A stretch of 64,000 nucleotides of DNA from Enterobacter cloacae subsp. cloacae ATCC 13047 (lineage in GTDB: Bacteria > Pseudomonadota > Gammaproteobacteria > Enterobacterales > Enterobacteriaceae): positions 868,001 to 932,000 of the forward strand of contig NC_014121.1 of the NCBI RefSeq assembly GCF_000025565.1, in the 5' to 3' direction. How positions within the stretch are numbered: the first letter of the stretch is position 1; every line of letters begins with the position of its first letter. Below, piece by piece: positions 25,194 to 36,769 of the stretch. The notes under the pieces are model-generated. The model searched no databases, was not told the origin of the DNA, and saw nothing but the letters and a program-made list of their open reading frames with translations. The translations under genes were made by a program, and so were the position numbers.

Positions 25194-26446
25194 TCAAGGC
25201 GACGGACAGAAAACTGGTAGTTGGACTGGAGATTGGCACCGCGAAGGTTGCCGCTTTAGTAGGGGAAGTTCTGCCCGACGGTATGGTCAATATCATTGGC
25301 GTGGGCAGCTGCCCGTCCCGTGGTATGGATAAAGGTGGGGTAAACGATCTTGAGTCGGTGGTGAAATGCGTGCAGCGCGCCATCGATCAGGCTGAATTAA
25401 TGGCAGATTGCCAGATTTCCTCTGTCTATCTGGCCCTCTCTGGTAAGCATATCAGCTGCCAGAACGAAATCGGCATGGTGCCCATTTCTGAAGAAGAAGT
25501 GACGCAGGAAGACGTTGAAAACGTAGTGCATACGGCGAAGTCCGTGCGCGTTCGCGATGAGCATCGCGTGCTGCACGTGATCCCGCAGGAATATGCGATC
25601 GACTACCAGGAAGGGATCAAGAACCCGGTTGGTCTGTCTGGCGTGCGTATGCAGGCAAAAGTGCACCTGATCACATGTCATAACGATATGGCGAAGAACA
25701 TCGTAAAAGCCGTTGAACGTTGTGGCCTGAAAGTTGACCAACTTATTTTCGCCGGTCTGGCGGCAAGCTATTCCGTGCTGACCGAAGATGAACGTGAACT
25801 GGGCGTCTGTGTGGTCGATATTGGTGGTGGTACAATGGATATGGCCGTGTATACCGGCGGTGCCCTGCGCCACACCAAAGTGATCCCTTACGCGGGGAAC
25901 GTGGTTACCAGCGATATTGCCTACGCGTTTGGTACGCCGCCAAGCGATGCAGAAGCGATTAAAGTGCGCCACGGTTGTGCGCTGGGGTCTATCGTTGGCA
26001 AAGATGAGAGCGTTGAAGTGCCAAGCGTGGGCGGTCGTCCGCCGCGTAGCCTGCAGCGCCAGACGTTGGCAGAGGTGATTGAGCCGCGCTATACCGAGCT
26101 GCTCAACCTGGTCAACGAAGAGATTTTGCAATTACAGGAACAGCTTCGCCAGCAGGGAGTAAAACATCATCTTGCGGCGGGGATTGTATTAACCGGCGGT
26201 GCAGCGCAAATTGAAGGTCTTGCGGCCTGTGCGCAGCGTGTGTTCCATACGCAGGTGCGTATTGGCGCACCGCTGAATATTACCGGTTTAACGGATTATG
26301 CCCAGGAGCCTTACTATTCAACGGCTGTGGGCCTGCTCCACTACGGGAAAGAATCCCATCTCAGTGGTGAAGCAGAAGTGGAAAAACGCGTCTCAGTGGG
26401 GTCGTGGGTCAAACGACTGAACAACTGGCTGCGAAAAGAGTTTTAA
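25190..26446 (+). CDS. ftsA: Actin-like divisome protein FtsA
   Basis: Actin-fold ATPase, 418 residues, that tethers FtsZ to the membrane. The phosphate-1 loop [14 protein letters not shown] and the [14 protein letters not shown] loop mark the nucleotide site. The C-terminal amphipathic membrane-targeting helix ([11 protein letters not shown]) is intact. ftsZ follows after 63 bases. Confidence 0.98.
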   Translation: MIKATDRKLVVGLEIGTAKVAALVGEVLPDGMVNIIGVGSCPSRGMDKGGVNDLESVVKCVQRAIDQAELMADCQISSVYLALSGKHISCQNEIGMVPISEEEVTQEDVENVVHTAKSVRVRDEHRVLHVIPQEYAIDYQEGIKNPVGLSGVRMQAKVHLITCHNDMAKNIVKAVERCGLKVDQLIFAGLAASYSVLTEDERELGVCVVDIGGGTMDMAVYTGGALRHTKVIPYAGNVVTSDIAYAFGTPPSDAEAIKVRHGCALGSIVGKDESVEVPSVGGRPPRSLQRQTLAEVIEPRYTELLNLVNEEILQLQEQLRQQGVKHHLAAGIVLTGGAAQIEGLAACAQRVFHTQVRIGAPLNITGLTDYAQEPYYSTAVGLLHYGKESHLSGEAEVEKRVSVGSWVKRLNNWLRKEF

Positions 26447-26509
26447 TTTTTTTAAGAGACCGGAGAGAATTAACGGTCTCGGGCGACAGGCACAACGGAG
26501 AGAGAAATT

Positions 26510-27661
26510 ATGTTTGAACCTATGGAACTGACCAACGACGCGGTGATTAAAGTCATCGGCGTCGGTGGCGGCGGCGGTAACGCCGTAGAGCATATGGTGC
26601 GCGAGCGCATTGAAGGTGTTGAATTCTTTGCGGTTAACACCGATGCACAGGCACTGCGTAAGACGGCAGTCGGCCAGACTATCCAGATCGGTGGTGGCAT
26701 CACCAAAGGTCTGGGCGCAGGAGCTAACCCGGAAGTAGGTCGCAATGCGGCTGAAGAAGATCGTGAAGCGTTACGCGCTGCACTGGAAGGTGCGGACATG
26801 GTCTTCATCGCAGCAGGTATGGGTGGCGGTACAGGTACCGGCGCAGCACCTGTTGTGGCTGAAGTGGCTAAAGATTTAGGTATCCTGACCGTTGCTGTTG
26901 TGACCAAGCCTTTCAATTTTGAAGGCAAGAAACGTATGGCCTTCGCGGAGCAGGGTATCACCGAGCTGTCCAAGCATGTGGACTCGCTGATCACCATCCC
27001 GAACGACAAACTGCTGAAAGTGCTGGGTCGCGGTATCTCTCTGCTGGATGCCTTTGGCGCAGCAAACGACGTGCTGAAAGGCGCGGTTCAGGGTATCGCT
27101 GAACTGATTACCCGTCCTGGCCTGATGAACGTTGACTTTGCTGACGTTCGCACCGTGATGTCCGAAATGGGCTACGCGATGATGGGCTCCGGCGTGGCGA
27201 GCGGTGAAGACCGTGCGGAAGAAGCGGCTGAAATGGCTATCTCTTCTCCGCTGCTGGAAGATATCGATCTGTCGGGTGCGCGTGGCGTGCTGGTCAACAT
27301 CACCGCTGGCTTTGACCTGCGTCTGGATGAGTTCGAAACCGTGGGTAACACCATCCGTGCGTTCGCCTCTGACAACGCGACCGTGGTAATCGGTACCTCC
27401 CTTGACCCGGAAATGAACGACGAGCTGCGTGTAACGGTTGTTGCTACCGGTATCGGTATGGACAAGCGTCCTGAAATCACTCTGGTGACGAACAAGCAGA
27501 CTCAGCAACCGGTAATGGATCGTTACCAGCAGCACGGTATGTCTCCTCTGACTCAGGAGCAAAAACCGGCCGCGAAAGTGGTTAATGACCCAACGCCGCA
27601 AACGGCGAAAGAGCCAGATTATCTGGATATCCCGGCGTTCCTGCGTAAGCAAGCTGACTAA
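26510..27661 (+). CDS. ftsZ: Cell division tubulin homologue FtsZ
   Basis: GTPase that forms the Z ring, 383 residues as in E. coli. IKVIGVGGGGGNAVEHM and the tubulin signature GGGTGTGAAPVVAE form the GTP site. NVDFADVRTVM carries the catalytic T7 loop region. The C-terminal PDYLDIPAFLRKQAD is the conserved peptide bound by FtsA, ZipA and the ZapD encoded at 32917. Upstream, a GAGACC / GGTCTC inverted repeat (26456-26480) precedes the ribosome site. Confidence 0.98.
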   Translation: MFEPMELTNDAVIKVIGVGGGGGNAVEHMVRERIEGVEFFAVNTDAQALRKTAVGQTIQIGGGITKGLGAGANPEVGRNAAEEDREALRAALEGADMVFIAAGMGGGTGTGAAPVVAEVAKDLGILTVAVVTKPFNFEGKKRMAFAEQGITELSKHVDSLITIPNDKLLKVLGRGISLLDAFGAANDVLKGAVQGIAELITRPGLMNVDFADVRTVMSEMGYAMMGSGVASGEDRAEEAAEMAISSPLLEDIDLSGARGVLVNITAGFDLRLDEFETVGNTIRAFASDNATVVIGTSLDPEMNDELRVTVVATGIGMDKRPEITLVTNKQTQQPVMDRYQQHGMSPLTQEQKPAAKVVNDPTPQTAKEPDYLDIPAFLRKQAD

Positions 27662-27741
27662 GAATTGGCTGGAATTTGGGGATTTCCGCTCTTTGTGCTA
27701 AACTGGCCCACCGTTAGTGATATACACTCTCGGTTGGATAG

Positions 27742-28680
<939 letters not shown>

Positions 28681-28700
28681 CGGTTCAAGCCGTTTCGTAA

Positions 28701-28759
28701 AAAAATCGACTGGTTAACCTGGTACTCTCTCCGACCAGGGAAACCAGTCGTTTTTATTT
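28701..28759 (+). terminator. lpxC terminator
   Basis: Imperfect long hairpin CGACTGGTT ... AACCAGTCG (28707-28715 with 28742-28750), with an inner ACCAGG pairing, followed by TTTTTATTTTT. It ends the dcw-lpxC transcription unit upstream of secM. Confidence 0.85.
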
Positions 28760-28960
28760 TTACCTTTCTTCATTTTGCCCCAGCTTCCCCTTTCGCTTAG
28801 CAGGCGTAGAAAATCTGTGCGTTAGCTGCATTCTTGACCGTTTTTCCCCGCTGCAGTATGTCATTCCTGCTGCTGTGTATTGGCTTTAGTGGTAATATCT
28901 GGGCGCTTAAAAGAATAACTGAACTCAGCCTGTTTAAGACGGGCTTATGTGGTGGAGCAA

Positions 28961-29464
28961 GTGAGCGGAATTCTGACGCGCTGGCGACAATTTGGCAGAC
29001 GTTACTTCTGGCCGCATCTCTTATTAGGGATGGTCGCGGCGAGTTTCGGCTTGCCTGCGCTCAGCAACAGCGCCGAAGCTGCCACACCGGCAAAGACGTC
29101 AACCACTAAACACGATCTCACCGCGCGCGTTAACTTCACCAATCTTGCGTGGCTTGAAGCCAGCCGCCGTCCTAACTTTTCGGTAGATTACTGGCAGCAG
29201 CACGCCATCCGCACGGTTATCCGCCATCTGTCATTTGCAATGGCGCCGCAGGCCATACCGGTTGCTGAAGAGACGCTGCCGGTTCAGGCGCAACACCTTG
29301 CGCTGCTGGATACGCTCAACGCGCTGTTGACGCAGGACAGCCAGCCAGCTGTTAGCGTTCCGCAGACAGCGCAATCCATCGTTGTTTCACCCGCCACATT
29401 CTCTGTCTCGACGTGGATAAGCCAGGTTCATGGCATCCGCGCCGGGCCTCAGCGCCTCAGTTAA
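28961..29464 (+). CDS. secM: Secretion monitor arrest peptide SecM
   Basis: Regulatory secretory protein, 167 residues from a GTG start ([12 protein letters not shown]). A signal sequence lies near residues 15-37 ([20 protein letters not shown]). The C terminus keeps the arrest motif: F, four residues, WI, four residues, GIRAGP, then four residues to the stop. When export is slow the nascent chain stalls the ribosome and exposes the secA start site in the downstream mRNA. The interior has diverged and the protein is 3 residues shorter than in E. coli. An in-frame ATG at 28949 is less likely as start by homology. Confidence 0.93.
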   Translation: MSGILTRWRQFGRRYFWPHLLLGMVAASFGLPALSNSAEAATPAKTSTTKHDLTARVNFTNLAWLEASRRPNFSVDYWQQHAIRTVIRHLSFAMAPQAIPVAEETLPVQAQHLALLDTLNALLTQDSQPAVSVPQTAQSIVVSPATFSVSTWISQVHGIRAGPQRLS

Positions 29465-29523
29465 ATTAACCGTTTTCAATACCTTAATTTATCTGCCCGT
29501 TATGGGGCGTTTGAGAATTTATT

Positions 29524-32229
29524 ATGCTAATCAAATTATTAACCAAAGTTTTTGGTAGTCGTAACGATCGTACCCTGCGCCGTATGCGCAAAGCTGTCGC
29601 TGTCATCAACGGTATGGAACCGGCGATGGAGAAGCTGTCTGATGACGAGCTGAAAGCGAAAACCGCAGAATTCCGCGCACGCCTGGAAAAAGGCGAAACC
29701 TTAGAAAGCCTGATCCCGGAAGCCTTCGCGGTTGTGCGTGAAGCGAGTAAACGTGTATTCGGCATGCGTCACTTCGACGTGCAGCTGCTGGGCGGTATGG
29801 TGCTTAACGAGCGCTGCATCGCGGAAATGCGTACAGGTGAAGGTAAAACCCTGACCGCGACGCTGCCTGCCTACCTGAACGCACTGACCGGCAAAGGCGT
29901 GCACGTCGTGACCGTCAACGACTATCTGGCACAGCGTGACGCCGAAAATAACCGTCCATTGTTCGAATTCCTGGGGATGACCGTCGGCATCAACATGTCC
30001 GGTCTCCCTGCGCCAGCCAAGCGCGAAGCGTATAACGCCGATATCACCTACGGTACCAACAACGAATACGGCTTCGACTACCTGCGTGACAACATGGCGT
30101 TCAGTCCTGAAGAACGTGTGCAGCGTAAATTGCACTATGCGCTGGTGGATGAGGTGGACTCCATTCTGATCGATGAAGCGCGTACCCCGCTGATCATCTC
30201 CGGCCCGGCCGAAGACAGCTCTGATATGTACCGTAAAGTCGACAAAATCATTCCGCACCTGCTGCGTCAGGAGAAAGAAGACTCCGATACCTTCCAGGGT
30301 GAAGGCCACTTCTCCGTTGATGAAAAAGCGCGCCAGGTCAACCTGACTGAACGTGGTCTGGTTAAAATTGAAGAGCTGTTAGTGGCTGAAGGCATCATGG
30401 AAGAGGGCGAGTCTCTTTACTCCCCGAGCAATATCATGCTGATGCACCACGTGACTGCCGCACTGCGCGCCCATGCGCTGTTCACTCGCGACGTCGACTA
30501 CATCGTCAAAGACGGCGAAGTCATCATCGTTGATGAGCACACTGGCCGTACCATGCAGGGTCGTCGCTGGTCTGACGGTCTGCACCAGGCCGTTGAAGCC
30601 AAAGAAGGCGTGGATATTCAAAACGAAAACCAGACGCTGGCGTCTATTACCTTCCAGAACTACTTCCGTCTGTACGAGAAGCTTGCAGGGATGACCGGTA
30701 CAGCAGATACCGAAGCGTTTGAATTCAGCTCCATCTACAAACTGGATACCGTTGTCGTTCCAACCAACCGTCCAATGATCCGTAAGGACATGCCGGACCT
30801 GGTCTACATGACCGAAGCGGAAAAAATTCAGGCAATCATCGAAGATATTCGCGAGCGTACAGCTAAAGGCCAGCCGGTTCTGGTGGGGACCATCTCCATC
30901 GAGAAATCCGAAGTGGTGTCTAATGAGCTGACCAAAGCGGGTATCAAGCACAACGTACTGAACGCCAAATTCCACGCCAAAGAAGCAGATATCGTTGCGC
31001 AGGCGGGTTATCCGGCGGCTGTGACCATCGCCACCAACATGGCGGGTCGTGGTACCGATATTATGCTGGGCGGTAGCTGGCAGGCCGAAGTGGCTGAGCT
31101 GGAAAACCCAACGCCGGAACAGATTGCGCAGATCAAAGCCGACTGGCAGGTGCGTCATGACGCGGTTCTGGCATCTGGTGGTCTGCACATCATTGGTACC
31201 GAGCGTCACGAATCACGTCGTATCGATAACCAGCTGCGTGGTCGTGCAGGTCGTCAGGGTGATGCCGGTTCTTCCCGCTTCTACCTGTCGATGGAAGATG
31301 CGCTGATGCGTATCTTCGCCTCTGACCGTGTTTCCGGCATGATGCGTAAGCTGGGGATGAAACCTGGTGAAGCCATTGAGCACCCATGGGTGACCAAAGC
31401 GATTGCCAACGCGCAGCGTAAAGTGGAAAGCCGCAACTTCGATATTCGTAAGCAGCTGCTGGAATATGACGACGTCGCCAACGATCAGCGTCGTGCTATC
31501 TATACCCAGCGTAACGAACTGCTGGACGTATCCGACGTGAGCGAAACCATCAACAGCATTCGTGAAGATGTGTTCAAAGCGACTATCGATGCGCACATTC
31601 CGCCTCAGTCTCTGGAAGAGATGTGGGATATCGAAGGCCTTCAGGAGCGCCTGAAAAACGACTTCGACCTCGACCTGCCAATCAAAGAGTGGCTGGATAA
31701 AGAGCCTGAGCTGCACGAAGAGACCCTGCGCGAGCGTATCTACGAAACCGCGCTGGAGGTATACAAGCGTAAGGAAGAGGTTGTTGGCGCTGAGATGATG
31801 CGTCACTTCGAAAAAGGGGTGATGCTGCAGACGCTGGACTCACTGTGGAAAGAGCACCTGGCGGCGATGGACTACCTGCGTCAGGGGATCCACCTGCGTG
31901 GCTATGCGCAGAAAGATCCTAAGCAGGAGTACAAGCGCGAATCCTTCTCGATGTTTGCCTCCATGCTGGAGTCGCTGAAATATGAAGTTATCAGCACCCT
32001 GAGCAAAGTGCAGGTGCGTATGCCGGAAGAAGTGGAAGCGATGGAGCAACAGCGTCGTGAGGAAGCCGAGCGTCTGGCACAGATGCAGCAGCTCAGCCAC
32101 CAGACTGACGATAGCGAAGCCGCTGCGGCGATCGCCGCGCAAACTGGCGATCGCAAAGTGGGGCGTAACGATCCGTGCCCATGTGGTTCCGGTAAAAAAT
32201 ATAAGGCGTGCCACGGCCGTCTGAGCTAA
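29524..32229 (+). CDS. secA: Preprotein translocase ATPase SecA
   Basis: Motor of Sec-dependent export, 901 residues. Walker [16 protein letters not shown] is near residue 103 and the [15 protein letters not shown] helicase block near 208. The C terminus ends with the zinc and SecB-binding tail [14 protein letters not shown]. It lies 59 bases after secM, whose stalling regulates its translation. Confidence 0.98.
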   Translation: MLIKLLTKVFGSRNDRTLRRMRKAVAVINGMEPAMEKLSDDELKAKTAEFRARLEKGETLESLIPEAFAVVREASKRVFGMRHFDVQLLGGMVLNERCIAEMRTGEGKTLTATLPAYLNALTGKGVHVVTVNDYLAQRDAENNRPLFEFLGMTVGINMSGLPAPAKREAYNADITYGTNNEYGFDYLRDNMAFSPEERVQRKLHYALVDEVDSILIDEARTPLIISGPAEDSSDMYRKVDKIIPHLLRQEKEDSDTFQGEGHFSVDEKARQVNLTERGLVKIEELLVAEGIMEEGESLYSPSNIMLMHHVTAALRAHALFTRDVDYIVKDGEVIIVDEHTGRTMQGRRWSDGLHQAVEAKEGVDIQNENQTLASITFQNYFRLYEKLAGMTGTADTEAFEFSSIYKLDTVVVPTNRPMIRKDMPDLVYMTEAEKIQAIIEDIRERTAKGQPVLVGTISIEKSEVVSNELTKAGIKHNVLNAKFHAKEADIVAQAGYPAAVTIATNMAGRGTDIMLGGSWQAEVAELENPTPEQIAQIKADWQVRHDAVLASGGLHIIGTERHESRRIDNQLRGRAGRQGDAGSSRFYLSMEDALMRIFASDRVSGMMRKLGMKPGEAIEHPWVTKAIANAQRKVESRNFDIRKQLLEYDDVANDQRRAIYTQRNELLDVSDVSETINSIREDVFKATIDAHIPPQSLEEMWDIEGLQERLKNDFDLDLPIKEWLDKEPELHEETLRERIYETALEVYKRKEEVVGAEMMRHFEKGVMLQTLDSLWKEHLAAMDYLRQGIHLRGYAQKDPKQEYKRESFSMFASMLESLKYEVISTLSKVQVRMPEEVEAMEQQRREEAERLAQMQQLSHQTDDSEAAAAIAAQTGDRKVGRNDPCPCGSGKKYKACHGRLS

Positions 32230-32243
32230 GTTCATAAAAAACG

Positions 32244-32271
32244 AAAAGGCGCAGAAATCTGCGCCTTTTTT
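32244..32271 (+). terminator. Hairpin between secA and mutT
   Basis: Perfect stem GGCGCAGA / TCTGCGCC extended by flanking A/T pairs, with a 2-base loop region and a T run, ending 15 bases before mutT. It is a good terminator shape, so mutT may depend on readthrough. Confidence 0.8.
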
Positions 32272-32285
32272 ATGGAAGTGACAAT

Positions 32286-32678
32286 ATGAAAATACTGCAA
32301 ATTGCTGTCGGGATTATTCGCAACCCGCAAAACCAAATCTTCATTACGCAACGTGCCGCTGATGCCCACATGGCAAACAAGTGGGAGTTTCCCGGCGGGA
32401 AAATCGAGTCCGGTGAGACGCCGGAGCAGGCGCTGGTGCGTGAGCTTCAGGAAGAGGTCGGCATTACTCCGATTGGCGCAACGCTGTTTGATAAGCTGGA
32501 ATACCAGTTTCCGGATCGTCACATCACGCTGTGGTTCTGGCTTGTGGAAAGCTGGGAGGGGGAACCCTGGGGGAAAGAGGGGCAACCGGGTGGCTGGGTT
32601 TCGCTTCACGCGAGTGATGCCGAAAAATTTCCTCCGGCAAATGCACCCGTCATATCCCGGCTAACGGGCAACCTGTAG
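32286..32678 (+). CDS. mutT: 8-oxo-dGTP diphosphatase MutT
   Basis: Nudix hydrolase, 130 residues, that removes oxidised dGTP from the nucleotide pool and prevents A-to-C transversions. The Nudix box is intact: GGKIESGETPEQALVRELQE followed by EVGI. It is downstream of secA, as in E. coli, and converges on yacG. Confidence 0.97.
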   Translation: MKILQIAVGIIRNPQNQIFITQRAADAHMANKWEFPGGKIESGETPEQALVRELQEEVGITPIGATLFDKLEYQFPDRHITLWFWLVESWEGEPWGKEGQPGGWVSLHASDAEKFPPANAPVISRLTGNL

Positions 32679-32707
32679 GCCTGCTAAGCGAAGCGCCAGC
32701 AGGCTTT
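32679..32707. terminator. Bidirectional hairpin between mutT and yacG
   Basis: GCCTGCT / AGCAGGC inverted repeat (32679-32685 with 32698-32704) with a TTT on the plus side, placed in the 34 bases between two convergent genes. Confidence 0.55.
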
Positions 32708-32712
32708 GAACT

Positions 32713-32907
32713 CTACTGCTGGTTCTCGCTCCAGTCATCGCTGTCTGAGAGGTCGCCTTCACTTGGAATGCGTTTCTCTTCCGCCGCCCATTCGCCCAGG
32801 TCAATTAACTGACAGCGCTTACAGCAGAATGGGCGAAACGGACTCACCTCTCCCCAGACAACAGTTTTGCCACAGGTTGGGCAGTTTACGGTGGTTACAT
32901 CAGACAT
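32713..32907 (-). CDS. yacG: DNA gyrase inhibitor YacG
   Basis: Small zinc protein, 64 residues from the ATG at 32907 (AAGGAG upstream, spacing about 5). A GTG two codons earlier is possible but poorly spaced. The four zinc cysteines are in CPTCGK and CCKRCQ, followed by [15 protein letters not shown]. The E. coli homologue binds GyrB and blocks DNA binding by gyrase. It is the last gene of a coaE-zapD-yacG run. Confidence 0.95.
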   Translation of the reverse strand: MSDVTTVNCPTCGKTVVWGEVSPFRPFCCKRCQLIDLGEWAAEEKRIPSEGDLSDSDDWSENQQ

Positions 32908-32916
32908 AGGCACTCC

Positions 32917-33660
32917 TTAACAACAGGCCAGTTCAAAATCGAGGCGTTCCGGCACGGTGCCATTTTCACTATCCAGCGGCATAAAGCGAATCGCAAAACG
33001 ACTCTTATGCCCGGAGATTTGCGGGTAAAGCTGTTCACCTAAAGAGAGGTTAAGACGCAGCAGATCCGCATCATCACCGTTGTCCTGGTAGAAACCGTTC
33101 AGGCTGGTTTGCTTGCGGAATGGCGCCGAGTTACGGATGAGATCGAGGATCAGGGATAACGTCTGATGCATCGGCTCCAGGCTGTCCAGCCAGCTTTTCA
33201 CCTGTGCATCACGCTGGACCTGCGGCATATGCAACCACATATGCAGTGTCGGCAGGTCAAAGCTGCAGCAGCCGCCCGGGATACTCAGGCGCTGGCGCAC
33301 CAGCCCGATTAAGCGGTCTTCACGCAAAAACTGCCCAACGCGGGGAGCGGCCATCAGCGTACTGCTGCTGTTTTTAAGCTGTTGACGGAGTGAATCAATG
33401 CGGCTCTGGTCAACGCCCGGTACTTCGGCCCAGGCCTGTAATTTACGCTGCTGGCGCTCCAGCTCTTTCAGTAGCTCGGTGCGAACGTCGCCTCGTTCAA
33501 TTACATCCAGAAGATCGCCCACATTGCGGAAGAAGTGCAGCGCCGTCGCATGATCGTTGATGGGCAAATGTTGTGAGAGTTGTTGAATCAGAAATTCGAT
33601 ACGCAGCCAGGTACGCATTTTTTCGTTGAGCGGATGCTCAAAAAGGATGTGGGTCGACAT
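32917..33660 (-). CDS. zapD: Z-ring associated protein ZapD
   Basis: Cytosolic FtsZ-bundling protein, 247 residues, the usual length. It begins [20 protein letters not shown], the conserved N-terminal block, with a helical N-terminal domain and a beta C-terminal domain. The E. coli protein binds the C-terminal peptide of FtsZ. It overlaps the coaE stop by one base. Confidence 0.97.
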   Translation of the reverse strand: MSTHILFEHPLNEKMRTWLRIEFLIQQLSQHLPINDHATALHFFRNVGDLLDVIERGDVRTELLKELERQQRKLQAWAEVPGVDQSRIDSLRQQLKNSSSTLMAAPRVGQFLREDRLIGLVRQRLSIPGGCCSFDLPTLHMWLHMPQVQRDAQVKSWLDSLEPMHQTLSLILDLIRNSAPFRKQTSLNGFYQDNGDDADLLRLNLSLGEQLYPQISGHKSRFAIRFMPLDSENGTVPERLDFELACC

Positions 33661-34280
33661 TATGGTTTTTCCTGTGCAACGGCCTGCGCGGCATACGTCA
33701 GATACTGCGCGTGCAGGCGGGCAACATCCGATGCAATGGCATCTGGTGCGCCGTTATTATCAATAACATCATCCGCAACGGCAAGGCGCTGAGCGCGCGT
33801 GGCCTGAGCGGCAAGAATTTGTTCAGCCTGTTCGCGCGAGACATGGTCGCGCGCCACGGTGCGCTGGATTTGCGTTTCGGGTGAGACATCAATGACCAGT
33901 ACCCGGTCCGCTTTATTGTGCAGTTGATTCTCTACCAGCAGCGGAACCACCCACAGAACATACGGCGAGCGGGCTGCGTCAATCTGACGCTGGGTTTCCT
34001 GGTGGATAATGGGGTGGAGCAGAGCATTAAGCCAGGCCTTTTCTGAAGAATCAGAAAAAATGCACTCACGAAGCTTGCGGCGATTTAGCGTGCCATCCGC
34101 GTTGATAATTGCCTGACCAAAATGTGCCTTAATGGCGTTTAGTGCGGGTGTATCTGGCTCTACCACCTGACGGGCAATGATATCGGCATCGATTATGGTG
34201 ATACCCAGACGAGAAAATGCGTCCGCAACGGTACTTTTCCCGCTGCCGATGCCGCCGGTTAATGCGACGATATACCCCAT
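33660..34280 (-). CDS. coaE: Dephospho-CoA kinase CoaE
   Basis: Last enzyme of coenzyme A synthesis, 206 residues. P-loop [17 protein letters not shown] at the N terminus, [12 protein letters not shown] substrate block and the VVPLLVEN block are the family marks. It is the first gene of the minus-strand coaE-zapD-yacG unit and divergent from guaC. Confidence 0.97.
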   Translation of the reverse strand: MGYIVALTGGIGSGKSTVADAFSRLGITIIDADIIARQVVEPDTPALNAIKAHFGQAIINADGTLNRRKLRECIFSDSSEKAWLNALLHPIIHQETQRQIDAARSPYVLWVVPLLVENQLHNKADRVLVIDVSPETQIQRTVARDHVSREQAEQILAAQATRAQRLAVADDVIDNNGAPDAIASDVARLHAQYLTYAAQAVAQEKP

Positions 34281-34424
34281 TAAATCAAATCCTGGGAATT
34301 ATTCATTATTAAAATCAGTTGGTTAAAATTCAAACGTGCGCCAGCCACTGTTTGGCTCTCTTTACCGGCTTTTTACCAGGTAAATTTATAGGATTGTAGC
34401 GTAAAAAAAGAGAATTTCGCAGTC

Positions 34425-34452
34425 TTGCGGAGCAGGTATTAGTGCGTATGAT
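34425..34452 (+). promoter_or_regulatory. Candidate guaC promoter
   Basis: TTGCGG (34425-34430), a 16-base spacer and TATGAT (34447-34452), 56 bases upstream of guaC. Plausible sigma-70 spacing; assigned by eye only. Confidence 0.5.
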
Positions 34453-34508
34453 AACGTCACTGGAGTTGTGCTTTTAACATATTTGCCTCTAACCCCAGGA
34501 ATCCGCAC

Positions 34509-35552
34509 ATGCGTATCGAAGAAGATCTGAAGTTAGGTTTCAAAGACGTTCTTATCCGCCCTAAACGCTCTACACTGAAAAGTCGCTCAGACGTTGAACT
34601 CGAACGTCAATTCACCTTTAAACATTCCGGTCAAACCTGGTCTGGCGTGCCGATCATCGCAGCCAATATGGATACGGTGGGAACCTTCGAGATGGCGACC
34701 GCGCTGGCGAAATTCGATATCCTTACCGCTGTGCATAAGCACTACAGCCCGGAAGAGTGGAATACCTTTATCGCCTCTGCATCGGACGATGTGGTGAAGC
34801 ATGTCATGGTTTCCACCGGTACCTCCGATGCCGATTTCGAGAAGACCAAACAGATTCTTAACGCTAACCCGGCGCTCAATTTTGTCTGTATTGATGTGGC
34901 AAATGGTTACTCCGAGCACTTCGTGCAGTTTGTCAGCAAGGCGCGTGAGGCTTGGCCCACCAAAACCATTATCGCGGGCAACGTGGTAACCGGTGAAATG
35001 TGTGAAGAGCTGATCCTTTCCGGTGCAGACATCGTAAAAGTGGGCATTGGCCCGGGTTCCGTGTGTACCACGCGTGTGAAGACCGGTGTGGGTTACCCGC
35101 AACTTTCTGCGGTGATTGAGTGTGCTGATGCCGCGCACGGTCTGGGCGGCCAGATCATCAGCGACGGCGGTTGCACCATGCCGGGTGATGTCGCGAAAGC
35201 CTTTGGCGGCGGCGCGGATTTCGTGATGCTTGGCGGCATGCTGGCGGGTCATGAAGAGAGCGGCGGTACCGTGGTTGAAGAGAACGGCGAGAAGTTCATG
35301 CTGTTCTACGGCATGAGCTCAGAATCAGCAATGACTCGTCACGTAGGTGGCGTGGCAAAATACCGTGCTGCGGAAGGCAAAACCGTGAAGCTGCCCCTGC
35401 GTGGCCCGGTCGAAAACACGGCTCGTGACATCCTGGGCGGCCTGCGTTCCGCATGTACCTACGTTGGGGCATCCCGTCTGAAAGAGCTGACAAAACGTAC
35501 GACGTTTATCCGCGTTCAGGAGCAGGAAAACCGCGTTTTCAATAGCCTGTAA
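34509..35552 (+). CDS. guaC: GMP reductase GuaC
   Basis: NADPH-dependent reductive deamination of GMP to IMP, 347 residues. It has a TIM barrel of the IMPDH family, with the catalytic cysteine in [13 protein letters not shown] (near 186) and the phosphate-binding [16 protein letters not shown]. It lacks the CBS pair found in IMP dehydrogenase, consistent with GMP reductase. It converges on hofC, with a small GCTGGCGTA hairpin (35560-35583) between them. Confidence 0.98.
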   Translation: MRIEEDLKLGFKDVLIRPKRSTLKSRSDVELERQFTFKHSGQTWSGVPIIAANMDTVGTFEMATALAKFDILTAVHKHYSPEEWNTFIASASDDVVKHVMVSTGTSDADFEKTKQILNANPALNFVCIDVANGYSEHFVQFVSKAREAWPTKTIIAGNVVTGEMCEELILSGADIVKVGIGPGSVCTTRVKTGVGYPQLSAVIECADAAHGLGGQIISDGGCTMPGDVAKAFGGGADFVMLGGMLAGHEESGGTVVEENGEKFMLFYGMSSESAMTRHVGGVAKYRAAEGKTVKLPLRGPVENTARDILGGLRSACTYVGASRLKELTKRTTFIRVQEQENRVFNSL

Positions 35553-35584
35553 TGTTTCTGCTGGCGTATGTCCGTACGCCAGCG

Positions 35585-36769
35585 TTATCCCGCGCTCATT
35601 GCATCCCCGAGATGGAAAATGGGCAGATACATCGCCACCACCAGCGTACCGATAATCACCCCTGTCACAATCAGCAGCACTGGCTCCAGAAGCGCGGCCA
35701 GATTATCTGCCAGTTGAAAGGTTTGCTCCGTATGATGGCGGGCAAGGTTTTCCAGCATAATGTCGAGTGACCCAGATACCTCCCCGGTGCGTATGAGTTG
35801 AATGCACAGCGGGGTAAAGACGGCCGCTTTCTGAAATGAAGACCAGACGGTAAAGCCTTGTTCAATGTCCCCACGAACGCTGCGCAATATACCTTGCCAG
35901 TACCGGCTATCAACAGTTTCTTCTGCGCTCTGTAATCCCTGTAAAAAGGGGATGCCCGCCTGCTGGGTGAGTGACAGTACGGTAAAGATCTGCCCCAGTT
36001 TTTGCCCTCTTGCCAGCCTTCCCGTCACGGGAATATGCATCAGGATACGTTGCCAGCGCGGATCCCGTCGCAGCGCCCAGGCGATGGCCACGGGAATAAG
36101 CAACAGCACGAACAGGGCGATGGAGTATGTCTGGATAAACGCCGACAGGCCCATGACCATCTGTGTCAGCAGCGGCAGGGGAGTATTAAACGTTTTGTAG
36201 ATGGCCGCGAACTCCGGCAAGACCAGAGTGACCATGGCCAGAACGACAAGAATGGCCAGCGCCAGGATGATCGTCGGATAGCGCAACGCCTTCTTCACTT
36301 TAGCCGTGAGTTGCTGCTGGGATTGTTGCTGCTGAGCGAGCTGGCGGCAGCACGTTTCCAGCTTCCCCGTTAGCTCCCCTGTTTTTACCATCGAGACATA
36401 CAGCGGGCTAAATACCGCAGGCCATCGCTTCAGCGCCTCGGAAAAGGCGCATCCCTCGCTCAGATCATCATTCATGTTTTCCAGCAGCGCCTGCCAGTGT
36501 TTGACAGGATGCTGCTCGGCCAGCATTTGCAGACTTTGCGATAACGTCAGGCCAGCCTGCAACAGCGTGGCAAGCTGGCGAAACATCTCATAGCAATGCT
36601 GGGGTCGCCAGCGGTGCGTCAGCGAGCATCGGGTGAGCGAAAGTGGATGTAACTCTTTACGCATCAGCCTGACGAAGGCCGTTTCGCGATCTGCCGCCCA
36701 CAGCACCCCACACAGAGATTCGCCTTCACTGGATAGCGCCCGCCAGCGCCAGAGATGATTAATACTCAT
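35585..36769 (-). CDS. hofC: Type IV pilus assembly platform protein HofC
   Basis: Inner-membrane platform protein of the GspF/PilC family, 394 residues, with two T2SF domains (about 60-185 and 265-385) and transmembrane segments such as LALAILVVLAMVTLVLPEF and IALFVLLLIPVAIAWAL. It works with the HofB ATPase to assemble PpdD pilin. The start overlaps hofB by 11 bases. The other assembly genes are not in this window. Confidence 0.95.
   Translation of the reverse strand: MSINHLWRWRALSSEGESLCGVLWAADRETAFVRLMRKELHPLSLTRCSLTHRWRPQHCYEMFRQLATLLQAGLTLSQSLQMLAEQHPVKHWQALLENMNDDLSEGCAFSEALKRWPAVFSPLYVSMVKTGELTGKLETCCRQLAQQQQSQQQLTAKVKKALRYPTIILALAILVVLAMVTLVLPEFAAIYKTFNTPLPLLTQMVMGLSAFIQTYSIALFVLLLIPVAIAWALRRDPRWQRILMHIPVTGRLARGQKLGQIFTVLSLTQQAGIPFLQGLQSAEETVDSRYWQGILRSVRGDIEQGFTVWSSFQKAAVFTPLCIQLIRTGEVSGSLDIMLENLARHHTEQTFQLADNLAALLEPVLLIVTGVIIGTLVVAMYLPIFHLGDAMSAG

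Noticed and set aside
34587..35252. 221-codon frame opposite guaC
   Set aside because: Antisense of a conserved enzyme gene with no supporting start signal.
35560..35583. GCTGGCGTA hairpin as a strong terminator between guaC and hofC
   Set aside because: The stem is real but no T run follows on either strand, so only a weak role is likely; not listed separately.
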